A stretch of DNA of 64,000 nucleotides from Neodontobutis hainanensis (taxonomy: Eukaryota > Chordata > Actinopteri > Gobiiformes > Odontobutidae). This document shows, piece after piece, positions 10,266 through 24,392 of this stretch; position 1 is the first letter of the stretch; each line of letters starts with the position of its first letter. A model generated the notes under the pieces. The model was not told the origin of the DNA and searched no databases. It saw only the letters and a list, made by a program, of their open reading frames with translations. Where the stretch lies: NCBI GenBank assembly GCA_024349245.1, contig JALDNG010002733.1, forward strand, positions 1 to 64,000, given 5' to 3'. The position numbers and the translations under genes are program-made.

Positions 10266-10791
10266 AGTCCATCCACCTGCTGCCTCAATGTTTTACCCAC
10301 TAGATTTCTAAAATCAGTACTAAGCAGTTTGTTAACACAACTCACTGATTTAGTCAATAGTTCCTTACAGTCTGGAACATTTCTAAAGGCCCTAAAACTG
10401 CTGTCATCAAGCCTCTCTAAAGAAGAGAACTGCTTTGATCCATTAAAGTCAGGATTCAGACAGAAAGTACTTTGTTTTGGTTGGTAACTGTGTATCAGAC
10501 CAAATGACCCTGACATGTGGGGTTCCACAGAGGTCTATCTTGGGACCCCTATTATTCATGCTTCCTTTGGGCCAGTTGATACGCAGCTGTGACGTATCCT
10601 ACCATAATTATGCAGATGATACTCAGATTTACATGTCACTCACAGCAGGTGAAAATGGACCAATCCATTCACTGTGTCAGTCTGACATGTGGATGCAAAA
10701 TAATTTTCGCCAACTGAACAGAGACAAGACTGGACTAATCATCTTTGGACCACAGAAAGTGTCAGCAGTCACCTCAAGTCTGTTTCTCTAA
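10266..10791 (+). pseudogene. LINE RT fragment, unit 4
   Basis: YADD-containing stretch at 10477-10791, same translation as unit 1. It carries the one-base-shorter upstream variant also seen in units 3, 5 and 7. Confidence 0.85.
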
Positions 10792-11701
10792 AATCTAAAA
10801 ATCTGTAATGTTCCTGGTCCAAGCACTGAATTTCACATGAAGGTTGGATTCTGGTTTATAATTTAGGATTCTAGTTTGCCAGTTGGGTCAAGCTAGAAAC
10901 AGGTTCCAATGTTTCTAAAAAGTATATGACTGTACTGGTAGGTCACCCTGAGTCTTTAGCACTAAGTCCCGTTGTAAAATTCCAATGTCCATGAACCCAC
11001 TACTTAGTTATATTGAATATAAAAATATATTGACCCTACAATATTTAAGAGCTGAGATAAAGAGATCCCACTTTAGATTTATTCAATATAACAAAAAAGT
11101 GGGTTTGTGGACAGTGGAATTTTACAACAGGACTTTAGTTTTCCTACTCTTGGGGGCTTGCTGACTTCAGCTAAATAGTTTTTATTGAAATATAAATCTG
11201 TGGAGAAGCTGTTGTTCTGCTTTTTTTCAGTTTTTGGTTAAAGAAAATATGATGGTTAGATGACCATTTAGTGCTGACATGATACTTTAGATATGGACAA
11301 AGACACAATGTACATTATATAGATCTAACACGCCTCTTTTGAGGTGTGTCTCCCCCAACCATCTTAGCTCAGCCAAGGCCAGAAGCCAGAAACTGCCATC
11401 GAAATCAGAGCGAGGGGCCGGAGCAAAGAGTAGCCCCACTGAACACTGAGTACTGAAGGTAGAGCCTGAACAGAATGGGTGCATGTCATTAGATTTAATG
11501 CACCAAGGAGACCAAGTGGTTTCAAGGAACGGGAAAACTTAGGGGATGATTAGACTTTTTGACCTAATAGAACATTATATGGGATACTGATGGATTGCTG
11601 AAGGTGTTGATCACACCATTACTACGCAAATGCCTTAAAGCAATCAGGTAGACCACTGAGCTATGGTCCCACTGACAGAGACCTTAAAAACCTTGCTAAG
11701 G

Positions 11702-11770
11702 GCATTGGTGGTTCAGTGGTAGAATTCTCGCCTGCCACGCGGGAGGCCCGGGTTCGATTCGGCTAATGCA
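11702..11770 (+). tRNA. tRNA-Gly-GCC: tRNA-Gly(GCC), unit 4, T-arm 2 nt short
   Basis: Same 69-nt form as unit 1, with ATTCGGCT in place of ATTCCCGGCT. Confidence 0.85.
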
Positions 11771-13064
11771 GTGTTTCTATTATGGGTCCAGTGCCATGTT
11801 TCTTAAAAGGTGGCTTCACAAGAAAATGTATCAACACACAAGAGCAACCCTTGGTGGACATGAGTCTGAAGTCCACCTTCAGGCTCATACAAAATTACAA
11901 CATACTAAAAAAGTAAACACAAACATATCTAACCTCTCTAATGCGATGGTTGAACTGCTTCTCTTTGGTGAGACGTCTGATTTTAGATGGCAGTGATAAT
12001 GATGACGATGATGATACTTTTCCAAGTTTGTGTCAGTTAGTCTTGAACGGAATAAATTTTTGCAAGAGTCAGTTTTGAAAAGAACTGCTCACAGCAGTAG
12101 GTTGTCCCAAACATAGATGCAAACTCATGTGCATGTATCCTCAGAACGTACATGCAGGTTATAGAAGTCGAGCAGAGGGAGGTTGTTGTATTAAGCTTTG
12201 AATTCGTCATTGCTTTGCAGCTCAATAATTTTGTGTTGCAGGTTATCAGGCACATCAGATGGTTCCACGATGGTTAAACTGTCTGATTTTGCTGTTGAAT
12301 AAACACCATTGTTCTTTGAGCAGACACAGCTCAACAGAAGAATAAAAATGCTATAAAAATAAAAGGCTGGAGTTCATTTAACATCAAGTGTAAAATTGAA
12401 TTAACAAGTTTCTCCTTATTTATTTAAGTTATCCAAAATAGCAACCATTAACATTAATTTAGTGTTTCAATGCAGAGCATTCATTGCATCATTAAAAGGT
12501 TTTTTTTTAATGTAAAGGGTCCAACAATGAGAGTGGAGCAAAACTCCAGCTCTAAAAAAAAAAAAAAAAAGAGTGAGTAAAGAAAGGAAGGGTGATATGA
12601 AAACTCTGTTATTTTGAGTTGCTGTGAGGAACATTCTCAATTAACCCAAACAGTGGTTGTGTTGTATCCACTGTCTCCAGACATTTGTCAGAACTGTACC
12701 AGAAAATACATACTCGTTTTTTTTTCTAGTCCCAGGATCTGGTAATTTTTTTTCCACATTTTTCCCTTTTGTAAGTGATAATATTCATTCTCCTCCAATA
12801 TTTGTGTCCCAGTTATTCTTATCGCTTTCTTACCGTGTAGGGTTGGAATGACACTGATAGTTAGTGCCACTAATAGGTCTCGTTCTTATTGATACATAGA
12901 ATAGCTTTGCAAAATAGCAAACAAGGCTTTTTATTTAGAATCCCTTTTTAGATCTTTAACTTCTTCAAATCTTTGAGCGCCGCGCTCCTGTGTCACAAAC
13001 AAATGTAATATAAAATCTATTTATTATCAGACTATTTATAGTTTTTTTCCAGCATTAAAGGTGT

Positions 13065-13134
13065 GCCGTGATCGTATAGTGGTTAGTACTCTGCGTTGTG
13101 GTCGCAGCAACCCCGGTTCGAACTGGTCACGGCA
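13065..13134 (+). tRNA. tRNA-His-GTG: tRNA-His(GTG), unit 4, 2 nt short
   Basis: The T loop and stem read TTCGAACTGGTCACGG, two bases shorter than the intact copies. The anticodon arm is normal. Confidence 0.8.
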
Positions 13135-13663
13135 CCAAATGTCAACTTCCTTTTAGTTCAGATCAATGACAGAGACGATGGAGAAAGTGTACAATTTAGA
13201 ATGAATGGTAAGGTTTTAACTCATGAAAGAATGAAACAAAGCACACACATGTAGACAATAGTACAGGATAAGGTTTGCTTTGGCAAAGGTAAACAATACA
13301 TCATCTTTTATATCATGCTGTAAAAGTGGTAGGAGGCGTATCGTTCAAGGAGTACCAGGACTTCTTGTCATAATAAACCACTTTTCAACCTGAGGCCCTG
13401 GGAGAGAACACTCACCCCTAGCTCTATAGCTACAGTCAAAAGTTGAGGATTGGAGAAAAGAAAGACAGTTAGATTGTCTAATCAGATAAATCTGATTCAA
13501 ATCCTCCAAACAGATAAGTTCAGGTTCTGCTCAAACAGACCTGAAACTTGCAGTGTTCAATGTCAGGTCTTTGAGTAAAAATATTTTTTAATTAATGATT
13601 TTATAAGTTCATAAAAGCTTGACTTTATGTTTTTAACAGAAACATGAGGCATTTTCAAGCCTG

Positions 13664-14189
13664 AGTCCATCCACCTGCTGCCTCAATGTTTTACCCACTA
13701 GATTTCTAAAATCAGTACTAAGCAGTTTGTTAACACAACTCACTGATTTAGTCAATAGTTCCTTACAGTCTGGAACATTTCTAAAGGCCCTAAAACTGCT
13801 GTCATCAAGCCTCTCTAAAGAAGAGAACTGCTTTGATCCATTAAAGTCAGGATTCAGACAGAAAGTACTTTGTTTTGGTTGGTAACTGTGTATCAGACCA
13901 AATGACCCTGACATGTGGGGTTCCACAGAGGTCTATCTTGGGACCCCTATTATTCATGCTTCCTTTGGGCCAGTTGATACGCAGCTGTGACGTATCCTAC
14001 CATAATTATGCAGATGATACTCAGATTTACATGTCACTCACAGCAGGTGAAAATGGACCAATCCATTCACTGTGTCAGTCTGACATGTGGATGCAAAATA
14101 ATTTTCGCCAACTGAACAGAGACAAGACTGGACTAATCATCTTTGGACCACAGAAAGTGTCAGCAGTCACCTCAAGTCTGTTTCTCTAA
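13664..14189 (+). pseudogene. LINE RT fragment, unit 5
   Basis: YADD-containing stretch at 13875-14189, with the one-base-shorter upstream variant. Confidence 0.85.
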
Positions 14190-15099
14190 AATCTAAAAAT
14201 CTGTAATGTTCCTGGTCCAAGCACTGAATTTCACATGAAGGTTGGATTCTGGTTTATAATTTAGGATTCTAGTTTGCCAGTTGGGTCAAGCTAGAAACAG
14301 GTTCCAATGTTTCTAAAAAAGTATATGACTGTACTCGGTAGGTCACCCTGAGTCTTTAGCACTAAGTCCCGTTGTAAAATTCCAATGTCCATGAACCCAC
14401 TACTTAGTTATATTGAATATAAAAATATATTGACCCTACAATATTTAAGAGCTGAGATAAAGAGATCCCACTTTAGATTTATTCAATATAACAAAAAGTG
14501 GGTTTGTGGACAGTGGAATTTTACAACAGGACTTTAGTTTTCCTACTCTTGGGGGCTTGCTGACTTCAGCTAAATAGTTTTTATTGAAATATAAATCTGT
14601 GGAGAAGCTTTTGTTCTGCTTTTTTTCAGTTTTTGGTTAAAGAAAATATGATGGTTAGATGACCATTTAGTGCTGACATGATACTTTAGATATGGACAAA
14701 GACACAATGTACATTATATAGATCTAACACGTCTCTTTTGAGGTGTGTCTCTCCCCAACCATCTTAGCTCAGCCAAGGCCAGAAGCCAGAAACTGCCATC
14801 GAAATCAGAGCGAGGGCCGGAGCAAAGAGTAGCCCCACTGAACACTGAGTACTGAAGGTAGAGCCTGAACAGAATGGGTGCATGTCATTAGATTTAATGC
14901 ACCAAGGAGACCAAGTGGTTTCAAGGAACGGGAAAACTTAGGGGATGATTAGACTTTTGACCTAATAGAACATTATACGGGATACTGATGGATTGCTGAA
15001 GGTGTTGATCACACCATTACTACGCAAATGCCTTAAAGCAATCAGGTAGACCACTGAGCTATGGTCCCACTGACAGAGACCTTAAAAACCTTGCTAAGG

Positions 15100-15168
15100 G
15101 CATTGGTGGTTCAGTGGTAGAATTCTCGCCTGCCACGCGGGAGGCCCGGGTTCGATTCGGCTAATGCA
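15100..15168 (+). tRNA. tRNA-Gly-GCC: tRNA-Gly(GCC), unit 5, T-arm 2 nt short
   Basis: The common 69-nt form. Anticodon GCC and both internal promoter boxes are present. Confidence 0.85.
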
Positions 15169-16467
15169 GTGTTTCTATTATGGGTCCAGTGCCATGTTTC
15201 TTAAAAGGTGGCTTCACAAGAAAATGTATCAACACACAAGAGCAACCCTTGGTGGACATGAGTCTGAAGTCCACCTTCAGGCTCATACAAAATTACAACA
15301 TACTAAAAAAGTAAACACAAACATATCTAACCTCTCTAATGCGATGGTTGAACTGCTTCTCTTTGGTGAGACGTCTGATTTTAGATGGCAGTGATAATGA
15401 TGACGATGATGATACTTTTCCAAGTTTGTGTCAGTTAGTCTTGAACGGAATAAATTTTTGCAAGAGTCAGTTTTGAAAAGAACTGCTCACAGCAGTAGGT
15501 TGTCCCAAACATAGATGCAAACTCATGTGCATGTATCCTCAGAACGTACATGCAGGTTATAGAAGTCGAGCAGAGGGAGGTTGTTGTATTAAGCTTTGAA
15601 TTCGTCATTGCTTTGCAGCTCAATAATTTTGTGTTGCAGGTTATCAGGCACATCAGATGGTTCCACGATGGTTAAACTGTCTGATTTTGCTGTTGAATAA
15701 ACACCATTGTTCTTTGAGCAGACACAGCTCAACAGAAGAATAAAAATGCTATAAAAATAAAAGGCTGGAGTTCATTTAACATCAAGTGTAAAATTGAATT
15801 AACAAGTTTCTCCTTATTTATTTAAGTTATCCAAAATAGCAACCATTAACATTAATTTAGTGTTTCAATGCAGAGCATTCATTGCATCATTAAAAGGTTT
15901 TTTTTAATGTAAAGGGTCCAACAATGAGAGTGGAGCAAAACTCCAGCTCTAAAAAAAAAAAAAAAAAAAAGAGTGAGTAAAGAAAGGAAGGGTGATATGA
16001 AAACTCTGTTATTTTGAGTTGCTGTGAGGAACATTCTCAATTAACCCAAACAGTGGTTGTGTTGTATCCACTGTCTCCAGACATTTGTCAGAACTGTACC
16101 AGAAAATACATACTCGTTTTTTTTTCTAGTCCCAGGATCTGGTAATTTTTTTTCCACATTTTTCCCTTTTGTAAGTGATAATATTCATTCTCCTCCAATA
16201 TTTGTGTCCCAGTTATTCTTATCGCTTTCTTACCGTGTAGGGTTGGAATGACACTGATAGTTAGTGCCACTAATAGGTCTCGTTCTTATTGATACATAGA
16301 ATAGCTTTGCAAAATAGCAAACAAGGCTTTTTATTTAGATCCCGTTTTTAGATCTTTAACTTCTTCAAATCTTTGAGCGCCGCGCTCCCGTGTCACAAAC
16401 AAATGTAATATAAAATCTATTTATTATCAGACTATTTATAGTTTTTTTTTTCCAGCATTAAAGGTGT

Positions 16468-16539
16468 GCCGTGATCGTATAGTGGTTAGTACTCTGCGTT
16501 GTGGTCGCAGCAACCCCGGTTCGAATCCGGGTCACGGCA
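16468..16539 (+). tRNA. tRNA-His-GTG: tRNA-His(GTG), unit 5, intact
   Basis: Full 72 nt. T arm CCCGG-TTCGAAT-CCGGG pairs completely, the anticodon loop is TTGTGGT, and acceptor GCCGTGA/TCACGGC is perfect. A T5 run follows about 17 nt downstream. One of three intact histidine copies (with units 12 and 13). Confidence 0.93.
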
Positions 16540-17070
16540 CCAAATGTCAACTTCCTTTTTAGTTCAGATCAATGACAGAGACGATGGAGAAAGTGTACAA
16601 TTTAGAATGAATGGTAAGGTTTTAACTCATGAAAGAATGAAACAAAGCACACACATGTAGACAATAGTACAGGATAAGGTTTGCTTTGGCAAAGGTAAAC
16701 AATACATCATCTTTTATATCATGCTGTAAAAGTGGTAGGAGGCGTATCGTTCAAGGAGTACCAGGACTTCTTGTCATAATAAACCACTTTTCAACCTGAG
16801 GCCCTGGGAGAGAACACTCACCCCTAGCTCTATAGCTACAGTCAAAAGTTGAGGATTGGAGAAAAGAAAGACAGTTAGATTGTCTAATCAGATAAATCTG
16901 ATTCAAATCCCCTCCAAACAGATAAGTTCAGGTTCTGCTCAAACAGACCTGAAACTTGCAGTGTTCAATGTCAGGTCTTTGAGTAAAAATATTTTTAATT
17001 AATGATTTTATAAGTTCATAAAAGCTTGACTTTATGTTTTTAACAGAAACATGAGGCATTTTCAAGCCTG

Positions 17071-17597
17071 AGTCCATCCACCTGCTGCCTCAATGTTTTA
17101 CCCACTAGATTTCTAAAATCAGTACTAAGCAGTTTGTTAACACAACTCACTGATTTAGTCAATAGTTCCTTACAGTCTGGAACATTTCTAAAGGCCCTAA
17201 AACTGCTGTCATCAAGCCTCTCCTAAAGAAGAGAACTGCTTTGATCCATTAAAGTCAGGATTCAGACAGAAAGTACTTTGTTTTGGTTGGTAACTGTGTA
17301 TCAGACCAAATGACCCTGACATGTGGGGTTCCACAGAGGTCTATCTTGGGACCCCTATTATTCATGCTTCCTTTGGGCCAGTTGATACGCAGCTGTGACG
17401 TATCCTACCATAATTATGCAGATGATACTCAGATTTACATGTCACTCACAGCAGGTGAAAATGGACCAATCCATTCACTGTGTCAGTCTGACATGTGGAT
17501 GCAAAATAATTTTCGCCAACTGAACAGAGACAAGACTGGACTAATCATCTTTGGACCACAGAAAGTGTCAGCAGTCACCTCAAGTCTGTTTCTCTAA
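17071..17597 (+). pseudogene. LINE RT fragment, unit 6
   Basis: YADD-containing stretch at 17283-17597. The upstream block has the full length found in unit 1. Confidence 0.85.
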
Positions 17598-18508
17598 AAT
17601 CTAAAAATCTGTAATGTTCCTGGTCCAAGCACTGAATTTCACATGAAGGTTGGATTCTGGTTTATAATTTAGGATTCTAGTTTGCCAGTTGGGTCAAGCT
17701 AGAAACAGGTTCCAATGTTTCTAAAAAAGTATATGACTGTACTCGGTAGGTCACCCTGAGTCTTTAGCACTAAGTCCCGTTGTAAAATTCCAATGTCCAT
17801 GAACCCACTACTTAGTTATATTGAATATAAAAATATATTGACCCTACAATATTTAAGAGCTGAGATAAAGAGATCCCACTTTAGATTTATTCAATATAAC
17901 AAAAAGTGGGTTTGTGGACAGTGGAATTTTACAACAGGACTTTAGTTTTCCTACTCTTGGGGGCTTGCTGACTTCAGCTAAATAGTTTTTATTGAAATAT
18001 AAATCTGTGGAGAAGCTTTTGTTCTGCTTTTTTTCAGTTTTTGGTTAAAGAAAATATGATGGTTAGATGACCATTTAGTGCTGACATGATACTTTAGATA
18101 TGGACAAAGACACAATGTACATTATATAGATCTAACACGTCTCTTTTGAGGTGTGTCTCTCCCCAACCATCTTAGCTCAGCCAAGGCCAGAAGCCAGAAA
18201 CTGCCATCGAAATCAGAGCGAGGGGCCGGAGCAAAGAGTAGCCCCACTGAACACTGAGTACTGAAGGTAGAGCCTGAACAGAATGGGTGCATGTCATTAG
18301 ATTTAATGCACCAAGGAGACCAAGTGGTTTCAAGGAACGGGAAAACTTAGGGGATGATTAGACTTTTGACCTAATAGAACATTATACGGGATACTGATGG
18401 ATTGCTGAAGGTGTTGATCACACCATTACTACGCAAATGCCTTAAAGCAATCAGGTAGACCACTGAGCTATGGTCCCACTGACAGAGACCTTAAAAACCT
18501 TGCTAAGG

Positions 18509-18577
18509 GCATTGGTGGTTCAGTGGTAGAATTCTCGCCTGCCACGCGGGAGGCCCGGGTTCGATTCGGCTAATGCA
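18509..18577 (+). tRNA. tRNA-Gly-GCC: tRNA-Gly(GCC), unit 6, T-arm 2 nt short
   Basis: Identical to the unit 1 copy. Confidence 0.85.
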
Positions 18578-19864
18578 GTGTTTCTATTATGGGTCCAGTG
18601 CCATGTTTCTTAAAAGGTGGCTTCACAAGAAAATGTATCAACACACAAGAGCAACCCTTGGTGGACATGAGTCTGAAGTCCACCTTCAGGCTCATACAAA
18701 ATTACAACATACTAAAAAAGTAAACACAAACATATCTAACCTCTCTAATGCGATGGTTGAACTGCTTCTCTTTGGTGAGACGCCTGATTTTAGATGGCAG
18801 TGATAATGATGACGATGATGATACTTTTCCAAGTTTGTGTCAGTTAGTCTTGAACGGAATAAATTTTTGCAAGAGTCAGTTTTGAAAAGAACTGCTCACA
18901 GCAGTAGGTTGTCCCAAACATAGATGCAAACTCATGTGCATGTATCCTCAGAACGTACATGCAGTTTATAGAAGTCGAGCAGAGGGAGGTTGTTGTATTA
19001 AGCTTTGAATTCGTCATTGCTTTGCAGCTCAATAATTTTGTGTTGCAGGTTATCAGGCACATCAGATGGTTCCACGATGGTTAAACTGTCTGATTTTGCT
19101 GTTGAATAAACACCATTGTTCTTTGAGCAGACACAGCTCAACAGAAGAATAAAAATGCTATAAAAATAAAAGGCTGGAGTTCATTTAACATCAAGTGTAA
19201 AATTGAATTAACAAGTTTCTCCTTATTTATTTAAGTTATCCAAAATAGCAACCATTAACATTAATTTAGTGTTTCAATGCAGAGCATTCATTGCATCATT
19301 AAAAGGTTTTTTTAATGTAAAGGGTCCAACAATGAGAGTGGAGCAAAACTCCAGCTCTAAAAAAAAAAAAAAAAAAAGAGTGAGTAAAGAAAGGAAGGGT
19401 GATATGAAAACTCTGTTATTTTGAGTTGCTGTGAGGAACATTCTCAATTAACCCAAACAGTGGTTGTGTTGTATCCACTGTCTCCAGACATTTGTCAGAA
19501 CTGTACCAGAAAATACATACTCGTTTTTTTCTAGTCCCAGGATCTGGTAATTTTTTTCCACATTTTTCCCTTTTGTAAGTGATAATATTCATTCTCCTCC
19601 AATATTTGTGTCCCAGTTATTCTTATCGCTTTCTTACCGTGTAGGGTTGGAATGACACTGATAGTTAGTGCCACTAATAGGTCTCGTTCTTATTGATACA
19701 TAGAATAGCTTTGCAAAATAGCAAACAAGGCTTTTATTTAGATCCCGTTTTAGATCTTTAACTTCTTCAAATCTTTGAGCGCGCGCTCCGTGTCACAAAC
19801 AAATGTAATATAAAATCTATTTATTATCAGACTATTTATAGGTTTTTTCCAGCATTAAAGGTGT

Positions 19865-19935
19865 GCCGTGATCGTATAGTGGTTAGTACTCTGCGTTGTG
19901 GTCGCAGCAACCCCGGTTCGAATCTGGTCACGGCA
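19865..19935 (+). tRNA. tRNA-His-GTG: tRNA-His(GTG), unit 6, T-arm 1 nt short
   Basis: The 71-nt form with ATCTGGTCACGG, as in unit 1. Confidence 0.85.
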
Positions 19936-20462
19936 CCAAATGTCAACTTCCTTTTAGTTCAGATCAATGACAGAGACGATGGAGAAAGTGTACAATTTAG
20001 AATGAATGGTAAGGTTTTAACTCATGAAAGAATGAAACAAAGCACACACATGTAGACAATAGTACAGGATAAGGTTTGCTTTGGCAAAGGTAAACAATAC
20101 ATCATCTTTTATATCATGCTGTAAAAGTGGTAGGAGGCGATCGTTCAAGGAGTACCAGGACTTCTTGTCATAATAAACCACTTTTCAACCTGAGGCCCTG
20201 GGAGAGAACACTCACCCCTAGCTCTATAGCTACAGTCAAAAGTTGAGGATTGGAGAAAAGAAAGACAGTTAGATTGTCTAATCAGATAAATCTGATTCAA
20301 ATCCTCCAAACAGATAAGTTCAGGTTCTGCTCAAACAGACCTGAAACTTGCAGTGTTCAATGTCAGGTCTTTGAGTAAAAATATTTTTAATTAATGATTT
20401 TATAAGTTCATAAAAGCTTGACTTTATGTTTTTAACAGAAACATGAGGCATTTTCAAGCCTG

Positions 20463-20987
20463 AGTCCATCCACCTGCTGCCTCAATTTTTACCCACTAGA
20501 TTTCTAAAATCAGTACTAAGCAGTTTGTTAACACAACTCACTGATTTAGTCAATAGTTCCTTACAGTCTGGAACATTTCTAAAGGCCCTAAAACTGCTGT
20601 CATCAAGCCTCTCTAAAGAAGAGAACTGCTTTGATCCATTAAAGTCAGGATTCAGACAGAAAGTACTTTGTTTTGGTTGGTAACTGTGTATCAGACCAAA
20701 TGACCCTGACATGTGGGGTTCCACAGAGGTCTATCTTGGGACCCCTATTATTCATGCTTCCTTTGGGCCAGTTGATACGCAGCTGTGACGTATCCTACCA
20801 TAATTATGCAGATGATACTCAGATTTACATGTCACTCACAGCAGGTGAAAATGGACCAATCCATTCACTGTGTCAGTCTGACATGTGGATGCAAAATAAT
20901 TTTCGCCAACTGAACAGAGACAAGACTGGACTAATCATCTTTGGACCACAGAAAGTGTCAGCAGTCACCTCAAGTCTGTTTCTCTAA
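20463..20987 (+). pseudogene. LINE RT fragment, unit 7
   Basis: YADD-containing stretch at 20673-20987. A base is lost near 20487 (CAATTTTTACC instead of CAATGTTTTACC), a variant shared with unit 11. Confidence 0.85.
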
Positions 20988-21897
20988 AATCTAAAAATCT
21001 GTAATGTTCCTGGTCCAAGCACTGAATTTCACATGAAGGTTGGATTCTGGTTTATAATTTAGGATTCTAGTTTGCCAGTTGAGTCAAGCTAGAAACAGGT
21101 TCCAATGTTTCTAAAAAAGTATATGACTGTACTCGGTAGGTCACCCTGAGTCTTTAGCACTAAGTCCCGTTGTAAAATTCCAATGTCCATGAACCCACTA
21201 CTTAGTTATATTGAATATAAAAATATATTGACCCTACAATATTTAAGAGCTGAGATAAAGAGATCCCACTTTAGATTTATTCAATATAACAAAAAGTGGG
21301 TTTGTGGACAGTGGAATTTTACAACAGGACTTTAGTTTTCCTACTCTTGGGGCTTGCTGACTTCAGCTAAATAGTTTTTATTGAAATATAAATCTGTGGA
21401 GAAGCTTTTGTTCTGCTTTTTTTCAGTTTTTGGTTAAAGAAAATATGATGGTTAGATGACCATTTAGTGCTGACATGATACTTTAGATATGGACAAAGAC
21501 ACAATGTACATTATATAGATCTAACACGTCTCTTTTGAGGTGTGTCTCTCCCCAACCATCTTAGCTCAGCCAAGGCCAGAAGCCAGAAACTGCCATCGAA
21601 ATCAGAGCGAGGGGCCGGAGCAAAGAGTAGCCCCACTGAACACTGAGTACTGAAGGTAGAGCCTGAACAGAATGGGTGCATGTCATTAGATTTAATGCAC
21701 CAAGGAGACCAAGTGGTTTCAAGGAACGGGAAAACTTAGGGGATGATTAGACTTTTGACCTAATAGAACATTATACGGGATACTGATGGATTGCTGAAGG
21801 TGTTGATCACACCATTACTACGCAAATGCCTTAAAGCAATCAGGTAGACCACTGAGCTATGGTCCCACTGACAGAGACCTTAAAAACCTTGCTAAGG

Positions 21898-21966
21898 GCA
21901 TTGGTGGTTCAGTGGTAGAATTCTCGCCTGCCATGCGGGAGGCCCGGGTTCGATTCGGCTAATGCA
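21898..21966 (+). tRNA. tRNA-Gly-GCC: tRNA-Gly(GCC), unit 7, anticodon-loop C-to-T
   Basis: The anticodon loop reads CTGCCAT instead of CTGCCAC (base 38 changed). It also has the 2-nt T-arm deletion. The anticodon triplet GCC is unchanged. Confidence 0.8.
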
Positions 21967-23264
21967 GTGTTTCTATTATGGGTCCAGTGCCATGTTTCTT
22001 AAAAGGTGGCTTCACAAGAAAATGTATCAACACACAAGAGCAACCCTTGGTGGACATGAGTCTGAAGTCCACCTTCAGGCTCATACAAAATTACAACATA
22101 CTAAAAAAGTAAACACAAACATATCTAACCTCTCTAATGCGATGGTTGAACTGCTTCTCTTTGGTGAGACGTCTGATGTTAGATGGCAGTGATAATGATG
22201 ACGATGATGATACTTTTCCAAGTTTGTGTCAGTTAGTCTTGAACGGAATAAATTTTTGCAAGAGTCAGTTTTGAAAAGAACTGCTCACAGCAGTAGGTTG
22301 TCCCAAACATAGATGCAACTCATGTGCATGTATCCTCAGAACGTACATGCAGTTTATAGAAGTCGAGCAGAGGGAGGTTGTTGTATTAAGCTTTGAATTC
22401 GTCATTGCTTTGCAGCTCAATAATTTTGTGTTGCAGGTTATCAGGCACATCAGATGGTTCCACGATGGTTAAACTGTCTGATTTTGCTGTTGAATAAACA
22501 CCATTGTTCTTTGAGCAGACACAGCTCAACAGAAGAATAAAAAATGCTATAAAAATAAAAGGCTGGAGTTCATTTAACATCAAGTGTAAAATTGAATTAA
22601 CAAGTTTCTCCTTATTTATTCAAGTTATCCAAAATAGCAACCATTAACATTAATTTAGTGTTTCAATGCAGAGCATTCATTGCATCATTAAAAGTTTTTT
22701 TTTTAATGTAAAGGGTCCAACAATGAGAGTGGAGCAAAAACTCCAGCTCTAAAAAAAAAAAAAAAAAAAAAAAAAGAGTGAGTAAAGAAAGGAAGGGTGA
22801 TATGAAAACTCTGTTATTTTGAGTTGCTGTGAGGAACATTCTCAATTAACCCAAACAGTGGTTGTGTTGTATCCACTGTCTCCAGACATTTGTCAGAACT
22901 GTACCAGAAAATACATACTCGGTTTTTTTTCTAGTCCCAGGATCTGGTAATGTTTTTTCCACATTTTTCCCTTTTGTAAGTGATAATATTCATTCTCCTC
23001 CAATATTTGTGTCCCAGTTATTCTTATCGCTTTCTTACCGTGTAGGGTTGGAATGACACTGATAGTTAGTGCCACTAATAGGTCTCGTTCTTATTGATAC
23101 ATAGAATAGCTTTGCAAAATAGCAAACAAGGCTTTTATTTAGATCCCGTTTTAGATCTTTAACTTCTTCAAATCTTTGAGCGCCGCTCCCGTGTCACAAA
23201 CAAATGTAATATAAAATCTATTTATTATCAGACTATTTATAGTTTTTTCCAGCATTAAAGGTGT

Positions 23265-23337
23265 GCCGTGATCGTATAGTGGTTAGTACTCATGCGTTGT
23301 GGTCGCAGCAACCCCGGTTCGAATCCGGGTCACGGCA
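23265..23337 (+). tRNA. tRNA-His-GTG: tRNA-His(GTG), unit 7, 1-nt insertion before the anticodon stem
   Basis: 73 nt long. An extra A gives TACTCATGCG where other copies have TACTCTGCG, which disturbs the anticodon stem. The T arm is the intact CCCGG/CCGGG form. Confidence 0.78.
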
Positions 23338-23865
23338 CCAAATGTCAACTTCCTTTTAGTTCAGATCAATGACAGAGACGATGGAGAAAGTGTACAATTT
23401 AGAATGAATGGTAAGGTTTTAACTCATGAAAGAATGAAACAAAGCACACACATGTAGACAATAGTACAGGATAAGGTTTGCTTTGGCAAAGGTAAACAAT
23501 ACATCATCTTTTATATCATGCTGTAAAAGTGGTAGGAGGCGTATCGTTCAAGGAGTACCAGGACTTCTTGTCATAATAAACCACTTTTCAACCTGAGGCC
23601 CTGGGAGAGAACACTCACCCCTAGCTCTATAGCTACAGTCAAAAGTTGAGGATTGGAGAAAAGAAAGACAGTTAGATTGTCTAATCAGATAAATCTGATT
23701 CAAATCCTCCAAACAGATAAGTTCAGGTTCTGCTCAAACAGACCTGAAACTTGCAGTGTTCAATGTCAGGTCTTTGAGTAAAAATATTTTTAATTAATGA
23801 TTTTATAAGTTCATAAAAGCTTGACTTTATGTTTTTAACAGAAACATGAGGCATTTTCAAGCCTG

Positions 23866-24392
23866 AGTCCATCCACCTGCTGCCTCAATGTTTTACCCAC
23901 TAGATTTCTAAAATCAGTACTAAGCAGTTTGTTAACACAACTCACTGATTTAGTCAATAGTTCCTTACAGTCTGGAACATTTCTAAAGGCCCTAAAACTG
24001 CTGTCATCAAGCCTCTCCTAAAGAAGAGAACTGCTTTGATCCATTAAAGTCAGGATTCAGACAGAAAGTACTTTGTTTTGGTTGGTAACTGTGTATCAGA
24101 CCAAATGACCCTGACATGTGGGGTTCCACAGAGGTCTATCTTGGGACCCCTATTATTCATGCTTCCTTTGGGCCAGTTGATACGCAGCTGTGACGTATCC
24201 TACCATAATTATGCAGATGATACTCAGATTTACATGTCACTCACAGCAGGTGAAAATGGACCAATCCATTCACTGTGTCAGTCTGACATGTGGATGCAAA
24301 ATAATTTTCGCCAACTGAACAGAGACAAGACTGGACTAATCATCTTTGGACCACAGAAAGTGTCAGCAGTCACCTCAAGTCTGTTTCTCTAA
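23866..24392 (+). pseudogene. LINE RT fragment, unit 8
   Basis: YADD-containing stretch at 24078-24392, with the full-length upstream block. Confidence 0.85.
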